The notes beneath the pieces were generated by a model. The model searched no databases, was not told the origin of the DNA, and saw nothing but the letters and a program-made list of their open reading frames with translations. The translations under genes and the position numbers were made by a program. 64,000 nt of DNA from Moheibacter lacus (GTDB lineage Bacteria > Bacteroidota > Bacteroidia > Flavobacteriales > Weeksellaceae), in contig NZ_JACDZE010000002.1 in NCBI RefSeq assembly GCF_014042165.1, positions 124,001 to 188,000 on the forward strand, read 5' to 3'. Below, one piece after another: positions 34,527 through 42,572 of the stretch; within the stretch, counting starts at the first letter, position 1; each line of letters begins with the position of its first letter.

Positions 34527-36350
34527 TTATCTCTTTCGTCCGCTTCCGCTTCTACCGCCGGAACGTCCTCCTTTTCTTCCACCACCGAAATCAGATTTTC
34601 CACTTCCGGATTTAGAGTAACCGCCTCCGCTTCTTTTTCCGCCACTTAATTTCCCTGAATATCCTCCTCCAGATTTTCCGGAATATCCACCACCGCTGGA
34701 ACGTTTGCGATCTCCTTTTCTTCTGTCATTTCTATCATCACCTCGTCTTTCTTTCTTTTCCGGATTTGAAATTTGAACATCAACATCCTCTCCAGCAAAT
34801 GAATCTAAAATCAACTTTTCAAATTCAGAATCAGCCTCAAAAAAGGAGAAATTTCGAAGAATTTCGATTTTACCGATTTCGATGTCTCGTTTTTTCGTAA
34901 CCTCATTGATCAAACCAATCAAATTAGGAACTTTCAATTTTTGTTTTTGACCGATTCCTATGTAAAATCTGGTGAATCCTTGTACATTGCTATTTCGGCT
35001 GTTGCGCTCTTCCCTACCCGATTCGCTGACGTTTAGATCTTTTGCATTTTTATAATAATCCAAAAAGATATTGAACTCCATCGACACAAATCTTTTTAAC
35101 AATTCGTCGCGATCCATCCATTCCAATTTTTTGGAAATCGTTTCCATATAAGGTTCGATCTGATGTTCATCAACTTCGATTTGTTCAATTTTATCAATGG
35201 TTGCAAACAATCGTCTTTCCACGATTTCTTGTCCGTTTGGCACTTGTTTGCGTTCAATTTTTTTATGGATCAATTTTTCCAATTCCTTAATGCGACGACC
35301 TTCTCTTGAATGAGCAATGACGATTGAAATTCCTTTGTTTCCTGCACGTCCAGTTCGACCACTTCGGTGTACATAAACCTCAGGATCATCCGGTAAATTA
35401 TAATTGATCACATGGGTCAATTCCGTTACATCGATTCCACGGGCAGCAACATCCGTCGCAACCAATAATTGCAATTGTTTACGACGAAATTTATCCATGA
35501 CCATATCTCGCTGTGCTTGAGACAAATCGCCATGCAAGGCATCAGCGTTGTATCCGTCTTGGATCAAAGCATCTGCTACTTCTTTACATTCTCTTCTCGT
35601 TCTACAAAAAACGATTCCATAAACGTCAGGATTGATGTCTGCCAATCTTTTTAAAGCCAAATATCGATCGTTTGCACGCACCATATAATAATGGTGTTCA
35701 ACGTCATTAGAAGCTTCATTGGTTTTTCCGATGGAGATTTCCACAGGTTTGTGCATGTATTCAGAAGCAATTCTTCTTACTTCTTTTGGCATGGTTGCAG
35801 AAAAAAGCAAAGTTTGTTTTTCTTCCGGTGTTCCTTCCAAAATCGCATCGATGTCATCACGGAATCCCATGTTCAGCATTTCGTCCGCTTCATCTAGAAC
35901 CACCCAATTAACATGGTTGATTTTTAAAGCGCCTCTGTTCATCAAATCCATCGTTCTACCCGGAGTACCGACTACGATTTGTGGATTTTTTTTCAATCCA
36001 TTGATTTGTTTTTGCGCATCTGCTCCACCATAAACAGGTTGGATCATCACTTTCCCCAAATGTTTGGAAAAAGTTTCCAAATCTTTGGTGATCTGCAAAC
36101 AAAGTTCGCGCGTCGGACATAAAATGATGGCTTGAACCGTTCTGCTTTCTACACTCAATTGCTCTAAAACCGGTAAACCAAAAGCAGCAGTTTTTCCCGT
36201 TCCTGTTTGTGCCAAAGCGATTAAATCTTGTTCAGAACTTAAGATTTGTGGAATGGCTTGTTCTTGAATGGGTGTCGGATTGACAAATCCCAATTCGTCA
36301 ATTGCCTGAACGATAGATTCGTTCAAGCCTAATTCGTGAAATGTAATCAT
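34527..36350 (-). CDS. DEAD-box RNA helicase with DbpA-type domain and RGG-like tail (DeaD/CsdA-like)
   Basis: 607 residues. The helicase core has the Q motif (NPTPIQEQAIP), motif I AQTGTGKTAAF, VVLDEADEML, LFSATMP, and HRSGRTGRAG. Residues about 460-540 form a DbpA RNA-binding domain (RFYIGIGQKQKLKVPNLIGLIN). The last 60 residues are Gly, Ser, Lys and Arg repeats (SGGGYSGKSGG), an RNA-binding disordered tail. It remodels rRNA and structured mRNA, especially in the cold. A leader of about 140 bases and the following csp gene fit a cold-shock role. Confidence 0.94.
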   Translation of the reverse strand: MITFHELGLNESIVQAIDELGFVNPTPIQEQAIPQILSSEQDLIALAQTGTGKTAAFGLPVLEQLSVESRTVQAIILCPTRELCLQITKDLETFSKHLGKVMIQPVYGGADAQKQINGLKKNPQIVVGTPGRTMDLMNRGALKINHVNWVVLDEADEMLNMGFRDDIDAILEGTPEEKQTLLFSATMPKEVRRIASEYMHKPVEISIGKTNEASNDVEHHYYMVRANDRYLALKRLADINPDVYGIVFCRTRRECKEVADALIQDGYNADALHGDLSQAQRDMVMDKFRRKQLQLLVATDVAARGIDVTELTHVINYNLPDDPEVYVHRSGRTGRAGNKGISIVIAHSREGRRIKELEKLIHKKIERKQVPNGQEIVERRLFATIDKIEQIEVDEHQIEPYMETISKKLEWMDRDELLKRFVSMEFNIFLDYYKNAKDLNVSESGREERNSRNSNVQGFTRFYIGIGQKQKLKVPNLIGLINEVTKKRDIEIGKIEILRNFSFFEADSEFEKLILDSFAGEDVDVQISNPEKKERRGDDRNDRRKGDRKRSSGGGYSGKSGGGYSGKLSGGKRSGGGYSKSGSGKSDFGGGRKGGRSGGRSGSGRKR

Positions 36351-36492
36351 TTAAATTTTTTAAGCCGGTAATCGGTCATTTACCCTCGCACCGGAGATTT
36401 GTTAAAAATCGAATGCGAAAGATGAAATTCAACGGCTACGCAGCCTAAAAACCCAAAATGCTCTTTTACATTCGTGTTTTCCACCCGGAAAA
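36351..36492 (-). promoter_or_regulatory. Long structured 5' leader of the helicase mRNA
   Basis: Between the predicted transcription start near 36492 and the ATG lie about 140 bases with several possible hairpins, for example CCCG/CGGG around GAAAA at 36484-36496, GGCT/AGCC near 36432-36446, and CCGG pairs near 36365-36395. No ORF is present. Long leaders are typical of cold-shock messages, where temperature changes RNA folding. Confidence 0.45.
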
Positions 36493-36498
36493 CGGGCG

Positions 36499-36528
36499 CA
36501 AATGTACGATAAATATTTGAAATTCAAA
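36499..36528 (-). promoter_or_regulatory. Promoter of the DEAD-box helicase (-33 TTTG, -7 TACATTTG)
   Basis: On the minus strand TTTG (36528-36525) and TACATTTG (36506-36499) are 18 bases apart, both perfect matches to the Flavobacteriia promoter pattern. Confidence 0.7.
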
Positions 36529-36578
36529 CAAATCCAACCCAAAGAATTTCGGAGTTCTCATTTCACTAAGACATTGAT

Positions 36579-37349
36579 TTAGGCTTTGTTATTAAAATCG
36601 ATGAAACCGTTTTCGATGGATTTAATCTTTCGGGTCAATTCAAAAACTCCTATTCCTTCACGAGTTCCATTGTCATTGGAGTTTCCTTCTATGGTATGGA
36701 TGTATCCGCCTTTTACAGCAGTAATGATCCCGGTATGCCCCATTCCTCTTCCATAGTTTCGGATGAATACATATCCGGGTTTGATCAACGAAGGATTGTT
36801 TACGACATCTTTGGTTTTAAATTTTCTACAATCCGTTTGGTTCCATTGTTTCAAAACGCCTGCGGTTTTCACCATAGGATTGGATCGACCTAAATTTTTA
36901 CAGGCTTCTTCAAAAACCCAATACACAAACGCCATGCACCAAGCATAATTCCCTCTATGCGCATCTAGTCCTGCTGCTTTTAGATAAGCATCTACTTCTT
37001 TTCCACGGTTGCTGTTGCGCGGATTTTCTCTTACATGCAATTGGGAATTGGCGATTTTCAAAACTTCTTTAAACAGTGCATTCGTCGGTTCTTCTGCAAC
37101 GGGAACACTATCGTCCAAAAACAAAACTTCCCAAGTAATGGCACCCACTACACCGTCTACGACAAGCGGAATTCCGTTGATGTCCGTATTTCTGGATTGA
37201 AAAAGTTTAACTGCTTTAAAAGTCTGGTTGCCAAAATCACCGTCTACCTCAATCGGCCCACAGTGCAATTTGTTGAGTTGTTTTTGGATGGCTTCGACGA
37301 CCTTTTGATCGCGCTCACCTTTTTTGATCAATCGTTTTGGATATTTCAT
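36579..37349 (-). CDS. Peptidoglycan-binding + CHAP amidase/peptidase
   Basis: 256 residues from the ATG at 37349 (a TTG at 37373 is also in frame). Residues about 10-75 are a PG_binding_1 domain (QKQLNKLHCGPIEVDGDFGNQTFKAVKLFQ, VDGVVGAITW). A CHAP domain follows, with catalytic Cys in NYAWCMAFVYW, His in GRGMGHTGII and the polar residue in IEGNSNDN. CHAP enzymes cut peptidoglycan amide bonds. There is no signal peptide, as in phage endolysins or type VI effectors, but no phage or secretion genes are nearby. Confidence 0.86.
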   Translation of the reverse strand: MKYPKRLIKKGERDQKVVEAIQKQLNKLHCGPIEVDGDFGNQTFKAVKLFQSRNTDINGIPLVVDGVVGAITWEVLFLDDSVPVAEEPTNALFKEVLKIANSQLHVRENPRNSNRGKEVDAYLKAAGLDAHRGNYAWCMAFVYWVFEEACKNLGRSNPMVKTAGVLKQWNQTDCRKFKTKDVVNNPSLIKPGYVFIRNYGRGMGHTGIITAVKGGYIHTIEGNSNDNGTREGIGVFELTRKIKSIENGFIDFNNKA

Positions 37350-37404
37350 GGTTTTAGTTTTTGAGTTATCCAATTTACGAATTAAATTAACTTATAATTT
37401 ATTA

Positions 37405-37610
37405 ATATTTAAGTATTTAACCTGAATTTAATTAAGGAATTATCCTTTTATTATTAATTGTATATTTATAACAAGTTTAGGCACGGATTTCAAATCCGCG
37501 CCATCGGATATTTAAGTATTTAACCTGAGTTTAATTTAGGAATTATCCTTTTAAATTTAATTGTATATTTAAAACAAGTTTAGGCACGGATTTCAAATCC
37601 GCGCCGTCGG
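37405..37610. repeat. Tandem direct repeat, 2 x 103 bp, each ending in a palindrome
   Basis: Copy 1 is 37405-37507 and copy 2 is 37508-37610. Base-by-base comparison gives equal lengths and 7 differences. Each copy ends with GGCACGGATTTCAAATCCGCGCC, written here as two arms GGCACGGATTT and AAATCCGCGCC around a central C, able to form a hairpin with one mismatch. The region has no gene; it fills the gap between the CHAP gene and the Gre-like gene. Confidence 0.85.
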
Positions 37611-37621
37611 GATTTTGTACC

Positions 37622-38068
37622 TTAAATAACTTCTATTATTCTATACTTCTGTCCGTTAAATTCAACCGCATCTCCGGCTTTTTTACCTACAATTGCTGAA
37701 TAAATAGGGGCTTCTGTGTTCAATCCTATAAACTTCTTCCCATCATGGTCAAATGGTTTTACAGAAATGCCGATGAAGAAATTCAAAGTTTCAGTCAAAA
37801 CCAATGCGCCAGGTTCTACAACAGATTTCGGGCTGAAATCAAGGTTGATAAAACTATCCAATTCCATTTTGGCTCGATTGATCCGAACCTCTAAATTTCT
37901 GGCAGAATCACGGCTTTGATCTTGTTGAGAAAAATCCTCTGGGTCATGCGTGGCTTCCTCATCGATGTCGGCAGCTTCAGCATAAGTTTGGAACATTTCT
38001 TTTAATCCATTGATTCCTTCTTTTTCTATTTCTATGATTTTGTTTTTGATTTCTTCTTTTAGTGACAT
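37622..38068 (-). CDS. GreA/GreB-family transcription elongation factor-like protein
   Basis: 148 residues. The N-terminal 75 residues form a helical hairpin with acidic residues (ADIDEEATHDPEDFSQQDQSRD), shorter than in GreA; the C-terminal half resembles the FKBP-like Gre C domain (FIGLNTEAPIYSAIVGKKAGDAV). It may bind in the RNA polymerase secondary channel. Close relatives in Flavobacteria are sometimes misnamed 3-oxoacyl-ACP synthase, which this sequence does not resemble. Confidence 0.78.
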   Translation of the reverse strand: MSLKEEIKNKIIEIEKEGINGLKEMFQTYAEAADIDEEATHDPEDFSQQDQSRDSARNLEVRINRAKMELDSFINLDFSPKSVVEPGALVLTETLNFFIGISVKPFDHDGKKFIGLNTEAPIYSAIVGKKAGDAVEFNGQKYRIIEVI

Positions 38069-38139
38069 ACTGCTAATTTTGATTAAAAATAGAGAATATT
38101 CCCTTATTTTTATCAGTAAATCACCTAAAAACCATTACC

Positions 38140-38685
38140 ATGAAAAAAATCATCTTTCTTTTAGCCATTTGTTTTACGTCCACCGTATTTTCCCAACAAG
38201 AAGAATTGGCTGATGACATGCCTTCTAAATGGCGTTTCGGAGGTGGATTAGGTTTGGGATTTGGGAGTAATGGCTATTTTGGATTTGCCATTTCCCCTTT
38301 TGTCGGTTATGAAATCATCCCTCAACTGGAGGGCGGACTTACGGTTGGTTATCAATATTCCAAATGGAGCGATTCCAATCAAAATCTATTTAACGCCGGA
38401 CCTTATGTAAATTATTATCCCATTCCCTCTTTATTTGCCCGTGTACATTATGAATATTATAACGGAACCAATGAAATCGAATACGATTACAGCGCAGATA
38501 ATTTCAAATACAACTTTAACGAATCAGCTCTTTGGTTGGGTGGTGGTTACAGGACCACCGGAAAAGTTCAGTTATACGCCGGTTTGATGTACAATGTTTT
38601 GTACGATAGCAGTTCCAGCTTATTCTCCACCGGACTGCGACCCATTTTGGGCGTAAGTGTTGGATTTTTAAATAAAATTTTTTAA
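38140..38685 (+). CDS. Outer-membrane beta-barrel protein
   Basis: 181 residues with a signal peptide (IIFLLAICFTSTVFSQ). The mature part is a small eight-stranded-type barrel: GGGLGLGFGSNGYFGFAISP, GGLTVGYQYSK, YVNYYPIPSLFARVHYEYY, ending in an aromatic residue (GVSVGFLNKIF), as needed for BAM-dependent assembly. Function is unknown. It lies upstream of the SAM riboswitch on the same strand but is separated from the next gene by about 400 bases. Confidence 0.75.
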   Translation: MKKIIFLLAICFTSTVFSQQEELADDMPSKWRFGGGLGLGFGSNGYFGFAISPFVGYEIIPQLEGGLTVGYQYSKWSDSNQNLFNAGPYVNYYPIPSLFARVHYEYYNGTNEIEYDYSADNFKYNFNESALWLGGGYRTTGKVQLYAGLMYNVLYDSSSSLFSTGLRPILGVSVGFLNKIF

Positions 38686-38868
38686 GATTTAGAAGTGAAA
38701 AAATCATTTAAAACATAATTTCTAATGGAATTAATTCATTTTTAAATAGTTGTATTTAATTGATAATCAAATAATTAAAGCTTTAATTCAAATTTTAACA
38801 AAAATATATTTGGAAAATAAATTATTTCGAATTTAAATTTGCAACCGAGAAGTTCATACAAAAATTGT

Positions 38869-38967
38869 CTTATCAAGAAAAGTTGAGGGAAATGGCCCGT
38901 TGAAGCTTTAGCAACCTGTTTTATCGACAAGGTGCTACATCCATCCGCCGTCTGGCAGAAAGATAAG
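38869..38967 (+). ncRNA. SAM-I (S-box) riboswitch aptamer
   Basis: The core is clear: P1 strands CTTATC (38869-38874) and GATAAG (38962-38967); the GAGGGA and GGCCC-TGAA-GC elements of P2; the GCAACC loop before P3; and the ...GGTGCTACATCC block of P3/P4. It binds S-adenosylmethionine and controls the genes downstream by transcription attenuation. The terminator starts 38 bases after the aptamer. 38686-38868 holds no gene. Confidence 0.93.
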
Positions 38968-39004
38968 TGAAGTAAAGTTTAGCAAATAATTACACAATAT
39001 ACTG

Positions 39005-39038
39005 GACTCTTCTGACTTATCAGAAGAGTCTTTTTTTT
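39005..39038 (+). terminator. Riboswitch-controlled terminator
   Basis: GACTCTTCTGA and TCAGAAGAGTC form an 11-bp stem with a 4-base loop, followed by eight T. The loop region contains CTTATC (39016-39021), a second copy of the 5' strand of P1, which could pair with GATAAG when SAM is absent (antiterminator). Confidence 0.88.
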
Positions 39039-39097
39039 GGGCTTTTCTGAAGCTGCTCTTGGTAAGATTTTATCTAGTAACTAATAAAAATACCATC

Positions 39098-40267
39098 ATG
39101 AGCAGAATCACAGACATCATCCACTCCGTACCCGTTGACGAATTGACAGGTTCTATTTCCGTACCAGTTTACCAAACTTCCACATTTGTTCAGGAAGCGC
39201 CAGGCATCAACAAAGGTTATGATTATGCAAGAAGCAATAACCCAACCCGAAAAGCACTGGAAGACATCGTAGCAAAATTAGAAGGTGGTGATGCTGCTTT
39301 TGCATTTGCAACAGGATTGGCTGCAATAGATGCTGTTGCCAAATTGCTCAAAACTGGAGATGAAATCATCGCTGTTGATGATATTTACGGAGGCGCATAC
39401 CGATTGTTTACACAGATTTATGAGAAATTTGGCATCAAAGTTCATTATGTTGATACAACTGATGCTGAAAACATTTTGGAATTCATCAACGATAAAACCA
39501 AATTAATTTGGATCGAATCGCCTACCAATCCAACTTTGAAAATCACAGACATTCAAAAGATAGCTGAAATCGCAAAACCTTTTGGAGCTCTGGTTGTAGT
39601 GGACAATACTTTTGCAAGTCCGGTCGCTCAACTTCCATTTGAGCTCGGCGCAGATATCGTCATCCATAGCGCAACGAAATACATCGGCGGCCATTCTGAT
39701 TTAGTTGCCGGATTGGTGGTAACCAAAACAAAAGAATTATCAGAAAAAATAAAATTTATACAAAACGCCACAGGAGGAATACTCGGCCCGTGGGATTGTT
39801 TTTTAGCCATTCGTGGAATTGAAACACTTGAGTTAAGGGTCAGACAACAAAGCGAAAACGCAATCAAAATTGCAGAATTTCTGACAACGAGGCATGAGGT
39901 GGATAAGGTTTATTATCCGGGATTATTAACACACAAAAATCACGAAATCGCTAAAAAACAACAAAACGGGCTGTATGGCGGCGTTGTTTCATTCAGTTTA
40001 AAAAATGATACTGTAGAGGCTGCCAATCAATTGGTTACGTCCACAAAATTTTTCAAACTCGCAGAGAGTCTGGGTGGTGTTAAGAGTTTGATTGCTCATC
40101 CGGCTCAAATGACGCACGCATCTATACCAAGAGAAAAACGTTTGGAGTCCGGCATTCAGGACTCATTGATTCGGATTTCATGCGGAATTGAGGATGTTGA
40201 AGATTTGATTCAAGATTTGGAAAAGGCGTTAACAATAAAAGAAAATTTGGTTCTTAAGGAAAACTAA
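39098..40267 (+). CDS. metB: Cys/Met-metabolism PLP enzyme (cystathionine gamma-synthase/lyase-like)
   Basis: 389 residues from the ATG at 39098 (the frame extends upstream to 39059). The fold-type I PLP core shows TGSISVPVYQTSTF, YDYARSNNPTRKALE, the PLP Lys in SATKYIGGHSD near residue 197, and SLGGVKSLIAHPAQMTHASIP. Members form or cleave cystathionine, or use H2S on acyl-homoserine. Control by a SAM-I riboswitch points to methionine synthesis rather than degradation. Whether the substrate is O-succinyl- or O-acetylhomoserine cannot be told. Confidence 0.85.
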   Translation: MSRITDIIHSVPVDELTGSISVPVYQTSTFVQEAPGINKGYDYARSNNPTRKALEDIVAKLEGGDAAFAFATGLAAIDAVAKLLKTGDEIIAVDDIYGGAYRLFTQIYEKFGIKVHYVDTTDAENILEFINDKTKLIWIESPTNPTLKITDIQKIAEIAKPFGALVVVDNTFASPVAQLPFELGADIVIHSATKYIGGHSDLVAGLVVTKTKELSEKIKFIQNATGGILGPWDCFLAIRGIETLELRVRQQSENAIKIAEFLTTRHEVDKVYYPGLLTHKNHEIAKKQQNGLYGGVVSFSLKNDTVEAANQLVTSTKFFKLAESLGGVKSLIAHPAQMTHASIPREKRLESGIQDSLIRISCGIEDVEDLIQDLEKALTIKENLVLKEN

Positions 40268-40361
40268 AATGTTTTTTGGTTGGCTAATTCATACTGATAA
40301 TAGAAAATCCTCAGGTTAATTTATGAAATAGTCGGCCAATTTTTAAAATTAGAAAGAGAAA

Positions 40362-41534
40362 ATGAAAAAATTAAATATAGGATTATTTGGGTTTGGCGTG
40401 GTCGGTGAAGGGATTTACCAAGTTCTTTCAGAGAAATCTCAACTTCAAACACACATCAAAAAAATCGTCATTAAAGATCCGGAGAAAAAAAGAAATGCAC
40501 CTGCCGAATTGTTCTCCATCGATCCAAATGAAATTTTAAATGATGAAACGATCGATGTTGTGGTAGAATTGATCGATGATGCTGATGCAGCATTTGAAAT
40601 CGTAAAAACTGCATTAAACAAAGGGAAATCGGTCGTAAGTGCCAATAAAAAAATGATTGCGGAAAATCATTTGGAATTGATAGAATTACAAAGAAAAAAT
40701 AAAGTTTCGTTTTTATATGAAGCAGCTGTTTGTGGAAGTATTCCCATTTTACGAAATCTGGAAGAATATTATAACAACGATTTGTTGAATTACGTCAATG
40801 GAATCGTGAATGGTTCCACCAATTACATCTTGACCAAAATGCGTTCTGAAAATCAGTCTTATGAAAACGCACTAAAAGCTGCACAAGAAAATGGTTTTGC
40901 AGAGCGTAACCCTACGTTGGATGTAGAAGGCGTTGACGCAGTTAATAAACTCTCTATCATCATTTTACATGCATTTGGTCGGTTAATTTCTCCAGATGAT
41001 ATTTTGAAAAAAGGCATTACGGCTTTGAAAAATGAAGATTTTAAATATGCAGCAGAAAAAGGTTTGATCATCAAACTGATAGCCGGTTGTGCTGTTGATA
41101 AATCTGAAAATATCACGCCTATCGTAGTGCCAACTTTTATTGAAAAATCCAAAACTTTGGGATTGGTAAACAACGAATACAATGGGGTTTTGATCGGCAG
41201 TGATTTGGCAGATGAACAATTTCTTTATGGAAAAGGAGCTGGCCGCTACCCTACTTCCTCGGCGGTTTTGAGTGATATTTCTGCGCTTCGATACAATTAC
41301 AAATACGAATTGAGAAAAGGTATCAAAAACGGATTTCATGGCGAATATTTCGCTGAAAAGAAATTTTATGTTGGTTTCAAACCAGGACTTGATCTCGATA
41401 AATCTACTTTTCAAAACATCGAAGAATCTTACCAAAGCAAAGATTATGAATATGTTACAGGAACCATTTCACTAAACGAATTAAAAAATTCGGGATGGTT
41501 GGAAAATCCTGAAATTTCCGTAATTTCTTTTTAA
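40362..41534 (+). CDS. hom: Homoserine dehydrogenase
   Basis: 390 residues. The NAD(P)-binding start is IGLFGFGVVGEGIYQVL; the catalytic part includes SANKKMIAENH, YEAAVCGSIPILR, NGIVNGSTNYILTKM, and DVEGVDAVNKLSI, all family marks including the catalytic Lys and Glu region. It reduces aspartate semialdehyde to homoserine, feeding methionine and threonine synthesis. There is no C-terminal ACT domain, so classic Thr feedback is not expected. It follows metB by 94 bases without a terminator and so probably lies under the same riboswitch. Confidence 0.94.
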   Translation: MKKLNIGLFGFGVVGEGIYQVLSEKSQLQTHIKKIVIKDPEKKRNAPAELFSIDPNEILNDETIDVVVELIDDADAAFEIVKTALNKGKSVVSANKKMIAENHLELIELQRKNKVSFLYEAAVCGSIPILRNLEEYYNNDLLNYVNGIVNGSTNYILTKMRSENQSYENALKAAQENGFAERNPTLDVEGVDAVNKLSIIILHAFGRLISPDDILKKGITALKNEDFKYAAEKGLIIKLIAGCAVDKSENITPIVVPTFIEKSKTLGLVNNEYNGVLIGSDLADEQFLYGKGAGRYPTSSAVLSDISALRYNYKYELRKGIKNGFHGEYFAEKKFYVGFKPGLDLDKSTFQNIEESYQSKDYEYVTGTISLNELKNSGWLENPEISVISF

Positions 41535-41560
41535 AACTTAACCCTTTAAAACTTAACACT

Positions 41561-41857
41561 ATGATAGAATATGATTTTAATTTCCTGTTGGAAATGAGTG
41601 ACTTGGAATTGGTAAACCAATACAACCTATTGGTAACGCATAAACCAAATGATGATCCCGATGACAAATTAAACGATGTCATTTACAGAGCCATGCTTAC
41701 AAGGTATTTAGGTAAGACTTTTAAGTCGAGGAATTATAACTTGGAATATATAAGTTCTCCACTAAAAGATGGTTTTAAGGTCATGCATTTTAAAAAACCT
41801 GTTTATTTAGAAGTGATTTTAGGAATCAAAACGCTTAAACCGATTGACTTTAATTAA
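41561..41857 (+). CDS. Hypothetical protein
   Basis: 98 residues, soluble, with no signal peptide. It starts EYDFNFLLEMSDLELVNQYNLLV and ends with a beta-type segment (YISSPLKDGFKVMHFKKPVYLEVILG). I recognise no family. It follows hom by 26 bases on the same strand and could be co-transcribed, but nothing links it to methionine synthesis. Confidence 0.55.
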   Translation: MIEYDFNFLLEMSDLELVNQYNLLVTHKPNDDPDDKLNDVIYRAMLTRYLGKTFKSRNYNLEYISSPLKDGFKVMHFKKPVYLEVILGIKTLKPIDFN

Positions 41858-41908
41858 TTCATTTTAAAAATTTGTTCATGTTTTTCATTGGAAATTTTGC
41901 ATAGAATT

Positions 41909-42304
41909 CTATTCCAGAACCAATTGAATAGCTGAATGCGCTGAAATGATTTCAATCAATATTTCAAAATAGGTTTTTCCGATTCCTGACTTCAAATCAG
42001 CGATTTTAAGCTGAACAAAATCCTGATTGAACAGATCAGGATTTTTTAATTTTTCTTCGTAAAAATTCAAAGTTGCTTCCAAACCCAGATCCAAACTGCT
42101 TTTTGCTGAATTTTTCCAGACGATTTCCAATTGATCAAAACCCTTTAAACTTCCATATCCACCATACAACAAATCATCAAAAGCATCCAAACTCACACCC
42201 AATTTCCAATCTTCATCTTGCATCAACAATCGGTTCAACTCCTCATAAAATCCTTCGATCGTTTGAAAATCATCACCGTTGATTTCCAATTTGAATTTTT
42301 CCAT
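41909..42304 (-). CDS. Barstar-like ribonuclease inhibitor
   Basis: 131 residues from the ATG at 42304. The pattern LEINGDDFQTIEGFYEELNRLLMQDEDWKLGVSLDAFDDLLYGGYG resembles the barstar fold in segments (INGDDFQTIEGFYEEL is strand one and helix one; SLDAFDDLL is the region that enters the RNase active site). The Bacteroidota form adds about 40 residues (KLKNPDLFNQDFVQLKIADL). Barstars block secreted RNases of the barnase type; no such toxin is nearby, so it is an orphan immunity-like gene. Confidence 0.75.
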   Translation of the reverse strand: MEKFKLEINGDDFQTIEGFYEELNRLLMQDEDWKLGVSLDAFDDLLYGGYGSLKGFDQLEIVWKNSAKSSLDLGLEATLNFYEEKLKNPDLFNQDFVQLKIADLKSGIGKTYFEILIEIISAHSAIQLVLE

Positions 42305-42371
42305 ACACAAAGAAATGAATTTCCTTTCTTACCATTTGAATCATAATTAGCATCTTTACCAAAAATAAAAA

Positions 42372-42572
42372 ATGAATAAGAAATTAGGTTGGATCATTTT
42401 CTATATACTCATCGTTGGACTAAGTATTTTCATCACCTACAAAAGATTTTTACTTTTGAGTGAACCCGAAGGGGAAACCATCATGAATTACGCATTATTT
42501 GTGTTATTTATCGTATTCACTTTCATAAATATACGCCTTTTACTTAAACATATAAGAGAATATAAAAAATGA
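42372..42572 (+). CDS. Small two-helix membrane protein
   Basis: 66 residues. Two hydrophobic helices (LGWIIFYILIVGLSIFITY and YALFVLFIVFTFINIRLLL) are joined by a short acidic loop. The ends are basic. I recognise no family. Its stop overlaps the prmC start by four bases (ATGA), so the two are translated from one message. Confidence 0.6.
   Translation: MNKKLGWIIFYILIVGLSIFITYKRFLLLSEPEGETIMNYALFVLFIVFTFINIRLLLKHIREYKK

Noticed and set aside
37405-37610. CRISPR array
   Set aside because: There are only two 103-bp copies that touch each other, without spacers and without cas genes.
40268-40361. Second regulatory RNA between metB and hom
   Set aside because: No aptamer elements or terminator hairpin were found; the gap is short and AT-rich.
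40983-41435. 150-codon frame on the minus strand
   Set aside because: It is antisense to homoserine dehydrogenase, which is strongly supported.
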